From: Undaria pinnatifida
Taxonomy: Eukaryota; Sar; Phaeophyceae; Laminariales; Alariaceae
Direction of reading: 5' to 3'
Length of the DNA stretch: 64,000 bases
Assembly: GCA_012845835.1 (NCBI GenBank)
Contig: JABAKD010000005.1
Coordinates: 3,917,155 to 3,981,154 of the forward strand
Made by a program: the position numbers and the translations under genes. Numbering within the stretch: the stretch's first letter is position 1; the number at the start of each line of letters is the position of its first letter. The notes beneath the pieces are model-generated. The model was not told the DNA's origin. It did no database searches and saw nothing but the letters and a program-made list of their open reading frames with translations. Positions 45,601 to 57,100 of this stretch are shown here, in pieces.

Positions 45601-48166
45601 GTCGAAATTTTACAAATGGAAGAAGAAAACGCAGTTTGTCGACAGGGAGAATGCATCGACCCGTTTGGAAAACGTTATCCGTGCGTACGCCCAGACTGCT
45701 AGTAACCCACCCAGACTAATCCTTGTCACGCGGGACCTTACTCGCTGCGCAGACTGACCGGCGAAATCCCGTCAAAACCCACCTCTATGGCCGCCGCAAG
45801 AAGGTTTTCTCTTTGCATCTTGACCTCGAAGCTGTCTGCTCTCCTGCTCGCGTCACCGCCTACTTTTTCCCGAGCGGCAGCGCGTCTTTGCCGTTTGGCG
45901 TCTGCAGCCTCCTCTCCGCGCAGAACGCGCTCTCTTTCCTTTATCTCCTAAACGGAAGTGGGGCGCGGTCGACATTGTTGGGTATGTATGCTAGGATTGC
46001 ATAGTTTTACAAGGGCTCCGCATTATTGCCGGCATTCGCATTACATGTAAACAAACGCATGGTAATTTCAGGGGCGAAGGTAATAAACCAATAGTCTACC
46101 AGGGTAGTATTGTGTATGGAAGCAATTAATCCACACCAGCACAAATCTAGAGAATAAATTATTTCCCACATTTTTTCTTTACATTGTTGAATGAACGGAG
46201 GCGAGGCGCAGGCTCGATGTGGTGCGGATATAAACACCTATATATTTTCGCGTTGAGTGATCCGTACAAGACATTCCCCTTTCGGAAGCTTTCTTTCGTA
46301 AGGACAAGCTTCTTTCTTTTTGCGAAGACCGCATTACTAGCAAGCAACTGATTCGATGCTTGAAAAACAAAATTTCTAGGCTAGATTTTTAAAGTGAGTT
46401 TCTTCCCGAGAGGGTCGAAAGTGCAGAGCCTCGATGGTTTCATAAATAAGCCTGTCTAGTAGACAATTGTCGATTGTGCTTGGATACGATACAGCAACGA
46501 TAACGATTTGACGATAACAGGGAGTTCCACTAGTAGATTGCCTCAAGGTAGTGGGAACTTTATTGCGGAATACTCCCAGATGGGCGGCAGTTTCCATTGT
46601 GATGGTGTAGCAGAGCCCACTTGTTAGGTACCCTCTGCGCTGAACCCCGGGAGGAGCTTAATATGGTAGGTACATAGGATTTTTGACCATCGGCCGGGAA
46701 CCTCGCCACCGCACTACTGTCCGTAAGACGGGTAAGCCCGCTACGCTTTGCGGATCAAGAAATCAGTAGGTATCCAGTTTTTTTTTGGGTCATCCCTTCT
46801 GCTGTCTTCGCACTTTTCCTTTCTCCTTCTCCCCCCCTAGACGTGACTCAGATCCGGGGTCACTACAAGTAGGCTCTTCTCCCCCCCTTCCCACTACGGT
46901 ACGCGCCTTCATTTTTGGTGGCGGGAATAATCCAGCTGGTTCTTCCCTCGTCGACTCGAATCGAATTGTGCCAATCTCGACATTAAAATGATCCGTCTTT
47001 GTTAATACGCCGACTGCTGTCCTTTTATTTACGTTCCGGGTGAGATATTGACAAAGCAGAAGTCAGCCATTGTGGCGCGAGCGTAAGAACTAGGCAAAAT
47101 CTACTGCTTGCATAACCGGGTTTTAGATAAGAGATACAAGCATTCTCACGAGTTCGTTGGAGATGAACACTTTCTCCGACAAACAACACCTTTCACAGGG
47201 TGCGCTCAAGGCGGCACACGCGTAGTACCTGGAACGTTTTCGTTTTGGCAGAAAACCGTTCCTGTGTACAGCACCGAGACAGCGGCAACACTCGTGGCGA
47301 GCGCTAGGATAGGAGTACATAGCCCTTTTCATTGCTATTTTCTTCCTCTGAATACCGGATCTCCTTGTCCCCTTTGTGAGAAAACTTAGTATGTCTTGAA
47401 TATACTTGGTATTAATAGTATGGGAAAAATTGACGACGAAAATTGACAATTTACGGCATCGACCACAGCTGGCTGGCGATGATGAAATTGGCGTCCGAAC
47501 AACCACAATGCAAACTGATCACACGGGACCGGCGCAACATGATCCTGCTCGTACTTACTACTGCTCGCGAGCTCACGCCGCCGGTAGATGCTTGAAGACA
47601 TCGCAATCAGTCGTCGTTTTTTTGGGTCGCTATGCACGGGCCCCTAAAGGATTTAACCCCAAAATCCTCGGAAAACGTCATTCTTGCTTCTCAACGGGTA
47701 TTATTCGTGTGCCTACAACAGCAGTGCTACGGGATCGCATGGGAGTGTTCTCCATCCCGTTGCGCTTTCAATAGTTCTCAAAATCAGTTTTTTGTCAGGG
47801 ATAGAGCTCTTTGTGTGAGGAACCTCAGCGAATAAAAAAAGGGCGCCCCTCTACCGTCGCCCATGCCTCATACGGGCGGTTACGTGGTTGGAAGAGACAC
47901 ACCACGAGGGGTGAGTAGGTCTGAGCCTACCCAGCGATTTCACGCGCTCGCGCCTGTGGAGCGGATGTAGACCGCACGCTGTTATCGAGTGCCAAACGCC
48001 GTAGGTATGTAGCTACAAACGCTGCAAATATGGGTTTCGAAGAAATCTTCGATCTCGCAGCTTGCACGAAGTGTGCTTTAGATGCATGCTACGACAGAGG
48101 TAGCACTTTTCGGCTGAAATATTTTCTAAATGACAGGGCTCCTTAACGCAAAATCGTCGGAAATAG

Positions 48167-48198
<32 letters not shown>

Positions 48199-51100
48199 TT
48201 GCAATGGCTCTCGTTGTGTACCTAGGCCATGTAGTTTTTTTTCCCATCCGGTACGTAGCAGTTTTATTTTTCTTCAAATCAACTTTTTGGGAGAGGTGTC
48301 TTAAGCTCCCAATTGAGGAATCTCTGCAAAAAAAAAAGTGGCGCACCTCTATTGTAGCACGCGTTTTTTTTTTTTTTTGGTAATAACAGGAATTTGGGTG
48401 GTTTGCGGATTCATATAATGTGTGACGTCACGCTTCCGGCAGGCGTTACGAATCGCGGGAATACAGGGAAGGTTTAGGGGGGGCATGAAGTCCCCAGCTG
48501 ATCACCGTTGGCTTCGTTTCTGCTTCTCTTTCTCCCATTTTTCCCGGTGTTTGACCATTAACCAGTAAGCTACCAACGAACATGCAGGAGATAGACAGCA
48601 TTGAGGTGTTTGGGATTTCCGAACCCTACTGGGGGGTGGAAAACATACCATACTAGTAACTGCAACCGACCAAAATATTTATCCCAAGGCCAACCAATCC
48701 ACGAAAAAGTAGGTTAGAGATTCAGAAACCAGTAGGAAAACGTATTTCTAACCTAACTTTTTTTGCTGACTTTTCGTGGGTTGGGTTGGCCTTGGAATGT
48801 GATTTTCGACAGTTTTAATACTATTGTTAATATTTTTCTACCCAACTACTCCTACCCACCCAAACTTGGTACATCGAAAAACACCCTATTAGCTTAGCCA
48901 CGGAGGGTGGGTGGACGGTACCCGGAGCCGTCATGAGGGCAGAAGCAGTCGACGAAAATATTTAGTTTCGTTCAGTCCAGTTCACAGCGGAGTGCGAGAA
49001 GGAGGCATCTTGTACACCAAACCCCGCTGGGACCCCAAACCATCCCAAATATACCATGAACTCCTCGAACACAGATTAAGGATCAACCATCTACCAATCT
49101 CCGTAGAACACATACACCAGCCGACCTCAACGCGAGTATCCATATGGTCCTAAACCCGGCATTTTGGCGTCCCAGCGCCGGGACAGCATGCCACAAACAC
49201 AATCACCTTCTGGCGCCTTCGAAAAGCTTCCGCCCGAACCTCCAGCTCGGCCACCTTTAACTCTGCCGCCGTCCTGGTAGCCTCGCTTTCCGACTCCCGC
49301 CGTCGCCGCGCTTCTTCAATCGCGGCTCGCGCGGCCGCCGCTTTCATGGCGGACGCGTTTTTTTTTGCTTCAGCTTGCGCTTCCCGGGCCCTGAGATAAT
49401 GGAGGCCGGATGAGGGAGGGGGAGAGGAAGGAAAGGGGGAGGGAGGGGGGTTGCTCATTGTTGCTTGCGCTAGTTGTTTGACCATTAATCACGCGTCTCT
49501 TTCGAGACGGATCACCGTTCCTGTTCCGAACAGAGACAACTCCAACATTTGGAAGTCCACTACGTTTCTTCCATATGTTACATTAAAATCGTTTCTGTTC
49601 TTGTCTTGTGTCCTTTCTGTTGGGCCGTCTGTGACCACCATCTATGTCCTAAGATAGCGAGCGTTTTCCTGCTACCGTCTAACGTACCAAACTTCTCCAT
49701 ATCCACCATCTGTTTCCTAAAAAATAATCGATCATTTTACTGCTGCCGTCTATTTAGTGTACCAAACTTTTCCACACCACATTCGTCTACGTTCCTTAGT
49801 TCCTCCTCTAACACACCCCTTTCCTCTTTGTACAGTTCACATTCTCCCACTGTGTGGGTTATAATCTCGTCTGCATTGCCATCAAGGCACCTCTGTGCAC
49901 CTTTTTTTTTTGGGGGGGGGGGATATGTTTGAGTCTCAATCGAACATCATCGGCGGAGGGAAGGACGGGTGGGAGCCGGAGCCGCGAACGTATTTTCCTC
50001 GGCTTGCGCTTCTCAAGCCCTGCCGCAACAACCGAACGGGAGGAGGAATGTAATCTTTGACATGTATGGCCGTAGTATACCGGACCACAGACCCTCGCAT
50101 CTCTTGTGGGTGAGGGGAGGGGGGGTACTCACTTCATGTATGGCCGTGGTCGTGTGACCATCGACCCTCGGATCGCTACAATGCCGGGACGGAGTACGTC
50201 GGGTTTTAACCCACCAGGTAGACATCGCGTGCACCAAGCGCGAAGCACCGTGAGGGGTTCGGCGAGCCGCATTACGGGTGAGCTGCATCCTGGCGAGAAC
50301 CACTTGTGAGGCGGACTTCCGCACCTTGTGCTTCTTTTCTTGCATATGGATAGCAGCTTCGGAATGTTGAAAAAAAAACTGGTGTGGCCACTTCCGCGAG
50401 GTGGGGGGGGGAGAGTATTTGCGGGTCTCGTTCGGACATCGACCGGAGGAGTGTTCTCCTTTCATCCACGGTGGCGCAACCACGTGTTAATCACACATTC
50501 TCGGCGAGTCGGCGGTAGCTTCCCTCTCTTCTGATTTCTTTACCGCAAGCCCCACCTCCAATCTACGTTGTGCCCCTACACACCGCTCGATTCAAATATC
50601 GTCTCTCTCGAGTGTGGAAAGTAATCATCATGTAGATGAATTTACGTATAGCTGGCGTTTTACCGTAGGATTGTGAATGCGCTAGTCAGGGGGAAGATTT
50701 AGGCGGAAGTTCTGACCATTTTCTTGGAAAAAAATAATCAATTATTGCGTACTATCGACTGATTCTTACCACGATAGCCCCCCCCCGAAAAAAACCAGCG
50801 AATTTCTCTAACGAACGAACGTTTCGTGGTTGCTCGACACGACGAAGGATGCTATGAAAAGAACATCTCCACATACCTTCCTGTTATCAAAGGACTCTCG
50901 AGCGATGGCGTCGGGGTGGCGAGGGGCACCGTATTTCAGGAGGTACGGTCGGTCGTTGGGTTTAAAACCAGCCATTTCGTCAAAACAAAGTTGGGTGGGC
51001 TGCCGTAGTAAGACTCTATTTAAGGGAAAAAACGTCAATCAGTTGCTGAACCTTTTGGGACCCGTTGGTTTGGATACAACCGATCCTTTTATTTTTTCCC

Positions 51101-54100
51101 GGTCTGCTGAAAAAAAAAAACAGCAGACCGGTATTTTTTTACCTTCTTGCCGCGTCGGCGGCAGCGTCCCTCTCTTCCGCTTTTTGGATCGCGATTCGCT
51201 CGCTTCGCAGTTGCCGCGCCCTCCTCACGCGTACGCTTCGGGCGATGCGACTCTCAAGGATGGCCGCCCTCTCCGCGACTTGCTCGGCCCGCTGTTGAGC
51301 AGCCAGATCTGACTGCTTCTGCCGAAGGTTGGCCTCCATCTCTATCAGTCTGTGTCGAAGACAAAAATCGGAGCACGCCAACCAAATAGTTAAGATGGGA
51401 CTTGGTGCATAGGTTTTTCTTTTTGGGTTTCGATTGATTTGCTTCTTCTTTCTGAGAATGTTTTAAGAGTGATTGACGTTAATTCTTAGCACGCTGCACT
51501 CTGTCGGATGAAGCAAAATAAAAATAACAACAATATATTCTTAGTAGAAATAATAGAAGTAAAACAAACTGTGTAAGATAAGCTCGCGTATATAGCCGCC
51601 CCCTCCGATACTTGCAGCGCACGCTGTTGAGAAGCCAGGTCTGATTGTGCTTCTGTCGAAGGTTGTCCTCCGACTCCAGAAGTCTGTGTCGGAGTCAAAA
51701 TAGTGAGGGCCACACCAGCCAAGTATTAAGAGTGAGTAATGCAACTTGAGTTAGCCTATGCTGCATTGTTGTTCCTTTCCCCTCATGGTTTCCTTTTTAT
51801 ACTTTCTTGGTAGGATTAAAGGGTGATTCGGCGTTCAAGCTTCATTCTTCATGCCGTCGGACGGCAAGCTTAACAACAAGTTCTACTTCTGGAAATATTC
51901 ATGGGAGTGATCGACGCTGAAAAAAGCTCATGCTGCGCAACAACAGCAGCAATCTTTTTCCCGGGAACGTTTTCCGAGTGACAGGCTCGTGCTGTACGCG
52001 TTCAGATGGGCGAAAACATCAATACATCAGCAGTGGTCCCCGAATAAGGTCATACCAAACAAGGCGGTATCCCTCTACAAGGCGGTCGAAAACCCCGACT
52101 GAAACCCGCGGTACGGCAGTGACCACCTTTTGCTCACGGTTGATCCCTTAGTAGAGCGGTCTACCGCCCTGTTGAGGGAAGCTGAGGCCTCCACATCTGT
52201 ACAGACACCCTGAGCCTGCAAGTAGCAAGCGCTATCCGCCGTCAAAATAAGGCGTTTACCCCCTATGAGTCGAGGACAGGGGTTTCGCGCACCACCGCCT
52301 TCCTCGGCGACCACTCCTGTGATAACAGCAACACGGGTGACCCACCTTGCCGCTTCTTCCTGCTTCTCTAGAATCTTAGCCGCCGCTCTCTCTACGTCTT
52401 CCTTCTTGAGCTGGGCCGATCGTTCTTGGGCGACGCGGGCCCTGTCCGCCGCTTTCAAAATGTCAGATCTCCTGGCGTCGGCTGCGGCTTCCCTCGCGCT
52501 GGCCTTCTCCCCCCGCTGCCGGTCACGCTCCTACGTGTTTTCGCCGATTAGGATAATCATAGCAACGCGTCAAGATATGGCGGTTTAGGCAATGAGGTCT
52601 ACCGTAGGACCCGTGTTTTGGCGGGGGTGCTACATATTTTTTCTTCGGTCCCTTGCTTGAGGAGGATGGTGTGTTCCTCTCCAAAATTTTTTCCTTGGAG
52701 GGTAAACAATGTGTGGACCATCTGAAAGATCACACTCTCGGTAATTTACATGGCGTGTTGGGGGTGGTGAGAACGCGGTGAAGAACTACTGCTGGAGTGG
52801 GAGAACGCCTCAGGAAAAAAAAAGAAGGTACGTGCAAAAATTACACCTTAAACGCGCTACTCTGGTCGGCATTTCTAAGGGCTGTTTTGTTCGTCATGAT
52901 CTGAGGACGCGGTGAAGCCTACTGCCGAAGTGGGAGAATACCTCAGAAAAAGAGAAAACACACCAAAAAATGTACTAATTCACGCTACTCTGGCCGGAAA
53001 CGTAAGGGCTGTTTGTTCTTCATGATCAAATTTGATAGGCTATCCTATGTGTCCGTCTAGAGTCATACAACTGGAGCACGTTATACAACCGACAATAAAT
53101 AGCGGTTGAATCCGGAAACACGAACGACCGCGAGGCTGAAGCCAGCAACGCCTCACCTCCTGGGCCAGTCGGCGAAGCTCGAACGTCAGCACGTGCTGCA
53201 ACTCCATGGCTTGGCGTCTCTTGAACGCGGCCAATCTCTCCGCCGCATCCTCGAGGACTACGCCACCACCCCCGTCAACGGAGGCGTTTATATTGGCTGC
53301 ACCACTGCCCACGGCAGGTGCAGGCACCAATCCGCTCCTTCCACCCGGCAACGCACCGTGTCTCTTCGGTGAGTATGGGTTAGGGGTGGTCGGTCGTCGC
53401 AGTTCTGAGATGGAGGCCCCTTCCCCTGCTTCCGGGACTGGCAGTGGCTGCGGCGTTTCTGTTCGAACCTTCGGGGGAGATGTAGTGGCGCGCCCATCGT
53501 ATCGTACCCACACGGTTGTTGTGCGTTGTTGCGGACGAGGGAACGGTAATGCACAACATGGTAGTCAATGCTCTGCCTTAAGCCTGTCTTAAGCCGTTGC
53601 ACTCTGGATTTCCTTTGCATGCTTGGTGGTGTGATTGGAACAAAAGGCGTTACACCCCGTGGGATGACAACTGGAATAACAGCAATACCTTGTGCTCTTG
53701 GCAGTAGGGTCGGCTTCGATAGCAAAGCAATGTAAACTGTTTGATGTCAAAATATCTCACGCCGGTACACAAAATAACTCCCCCTTCCCCCCCCCCCCCC
53801 CCCCCCCCGCCAAACCCCCACGCCATCTACTAGCTTCGTACTTCTTCTCCAGCTCTCTCGTACAGGAGTCATCCCTCTATAGTGCGGTAGGAGTTGCCCT
53901 TTCTGGGTTGAGTGTTTTTTTCTGACACTCTGATTGGTTGAGCCCCTCAAGCGTGGAACTATCGGATAGCTTGATCATTTTTACGAGTATTCTTTGTCTT
54001 AGGACAGGTGTGTTCGGAAAAACATTGGTCCGGTTTCGGGTGATGGTGAAATATTGACAGATACCCTCATGTTCGGAGCTCAAAAAATTCTTAGAATCCG

Positions 54101-57100
54101 CTGCACCCATGGCATGAAAGGACTTCTCCTTCCGTAACTTAAATTGGGGGTCACACGGCAGGCAACCCCCCCCACACCTCCCGCCGCTGCTGTGTACGAA
54201 GTATTGGACATCTGATACAAATAGGCGGATTATTTTTCAACTATTGAAAAACGTTGCCGTCGTGCTGTGACGGGCTACACGTACATCATAGTGCGACGGA
54301 GTTATTGCATGTTGATGCCGCCTCTTGGACGTCCGCGGTGCGGAGACTCCGGTGTTATTATTTTGCGTACGAACGCTAACTGGCGCGATCTACACACACA
54401 TGAGATCGACGATGTTGTACAGCTCTACAACATGCCTGGTGTTTCGGTACTGGTGGCGGACAGTGCGACTTTCCCTCACACATTCTCGAGCTTAGCGTTT
54501 GTCAAGGCCTTGACCGACTTGTTCGCCAGACAGGCGTGCTACGATAGGAGATAGCTGGTGGTGTTTTTTTTGCCGCTAAAAACGTTTCGTAATGACGGGG
54601 GCTCCTAGGCCCATACCTGTCCGAACGCCATCCTGGGTTTGCGATATGACGCGTGCTGCGATAGAGGTAGCACTTTTCGTCTGAAACGGTTTCTGAAGAA
54701 TGACGGGGCTCCTTAACCCAAAATCGCCGGAAAAAAAATAAATAATAGGCCATTTTATTTTGCACGATTTACGTTGTGCATCTAGGACATGGGATTTGCC
54801 ATCCGGCGGCAGTTTTTCTTTTCTCCAAATCAGTTTTTTTTTCGTGATAGGTCCTTAAGCTCCCAAATCGAGAAACAGCTCAGAAAAAAAAAATGGTGCA
54901 CCTCTGTCGTAGCACGCGTCGTATAGTATAGCTGTTTTTCAGATCCTAAGGCCATGAGTCTGTTCATCGAGTTGCCCTTTCAGTTTACACCAAAAAAAAG
55001 TTTCTGGGTTTGAGACACAAGAGCTCCTGAAGCGAGGGGCCTGAGAAAAAATATTGCGCACCTCTGCCGTCGCGTGTGTTGCCACCGACGACTATTTCGC
55101 GTTGCCACGCTGACCATTTCGAAGTATTTCGGGACGATGGCTTGCGGCATATACATACTGTATGTACCCGCACACACGAAGAAATGTCGAGTTAGGTTGC
55201 CACTAATCGAGTCATCTCTATAGTGCGGTAGGAGTTGCGCTTTTTTGGGGGCCAAAGGTTTTTTCTGGCCGGTTGAGCTTCTCGAGTGTGAACTACCGGT
55301 TGGTCTAAAAGGTTTTACCAGTATCTTTGTTTTAGGGCTAGCAGCGCATAGAAGAGGGTGGTCGGATGCGCCGACGAATGCCTTCGAAGTCATGTTTCAG
55401 GTAGTATATTGAGCTCCTCGTCTTAGAAGTCCAAGAATTTCCCGTGCGTCCCTACCGTGAGATGACCTTAACCACAACCCAGCGGATAATTCTGCTGACT
55501 GCCACACGCGTTCCGCTACAACAGCGCCTCTCGTCAGCAAGCTGGCAAGAACAAGGTGCATGCACTTCTCGCAACTGCTGCGAGGCGAAAACACGCACCA
55601 TCTATTTTCCAACGAGCAACCAACCCACCCTTGCTGTACACCAGAAAGGCCTCACCGCTTGCGGACACTACATAATTGAGTGGGTGACATCGATTTCGCA
55701 TTTTGACGCGCGCTACGATGGAGAGGAAGCACTCTTTGTCTGAAGACTTTCCCGGAGGACGGAGCTCCTTAACCCCTTTAGAGCCCCCAAACCCCTCCCT
55801 ATACTAATTCCAAGTAATTTTGTCCCCCAAAAGAGGTTGACCTATAATTGTCAGAACTAAAAAAAAACAAAATGCTAAGTTTTCCGATGCATGCTTAACC
55901 ATCATACGTACAGTTCATGGACCAGCGCTGTTTCTTTTTTCCAGGACCAAGGTTACGGGTGGGGGGGGGACTATACGAGGGGTTTTTCTTGTAGTGGCTC
56001 AGGGGAACTCGCGCGAGTGACCCCCCCGTTCGTTTGCGGTATTTAAGCCTTCGTGCTATTTCAAATTTTGCGATAAGAACCCGGAATGAATGGTAAAGCT
56101 ACTCCGCGCGCGAAGATTTTCGCCTAGAGTCTTTGTTCAGCGAGGTACAGACAGAATCCCTCGTGCGAGTACGATGGCTCAAACCCGGTAGCAAAAGAAG
56201 GGGGTATATCATAACATAATCGTAATATAATCATAACACCGTCGCAACATCCCCCCTACCAATACCGTGCCGTAGCCTTCATCTTTCCTCATAATCAGCG
56301 TTAGGGAGAGGTAAAGAGCTCCTGCATGTAGAAGGGGCCTCGAAAAAAAGGATGCATCTCTACCGTACCATTAGCAGCATGTGTCACACTATTTAAATAC
56401 TACCACTAGTATAGCTAGCCAACAAGAAACGCCTAATAACCCGAGCAAGAAGGTTTAAGGCTTGACTGAAAGCTTTGTTGTGGCACCAAAACCTTGAGCA
56501 ACCTTGAGCGTGGCAAACACATACCGGGTACCCTAGGATAGGATTTAGTGTACGAGTAGCGCTCGACGTTGAGTGCGTAGCGCCCCCCCAAAACGTGAGT
56601 CTGACGGTCTTTCTGGGACATTTCCCTTTCCTGGGCCTATACCTGTAGTGCAGGGATTCTTCGAGTATCATAGGTGAACGCTGACCCAGGCTGGGTTTGA
56701 TATTTGGCGGGACGAGCGTTCCGCACTACCTTCAGTATTATGGCTCCTGGGTCTATGATTTTCCTGCCAATCCCAGCCTGCGTTTCTCATTACCGTGCGT
56801 CTTGTTAGGTATCCTGTGCTGTACAACTAGTGGCTGACCTCATGGTGGCGCGCCTTCCAAACAACTGGGGTTGCCATGCCTATCGCCTCTGTTCCTGCAG
56901 TAGCATAGTGCATTGCTGGCGGCACAGATTCGCACGAAGCCAAAGTGTCCTGGGCGAACTCGAAGTCAATGCCAATGGTGGCAGTAAGGGGTACTACAGC
57001 GGTTGCAGACTGACTCTACACACAGCAGCAGAATCACACAGCTTCAGGAGCGCAACACTCTATGCTACCTAGAAGAAAGCGTCACTGGGACCCGCGTGCA

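Noticed and set aside
53468-53725. Upstream extension of coiled-coil exon 2 to 53725
   Set aside because: The open frame beyond the acceptor at 53469 lacks the codon bias and helical character of the exon. The phase-0 link to the exon at 57459 supports the acceptor.
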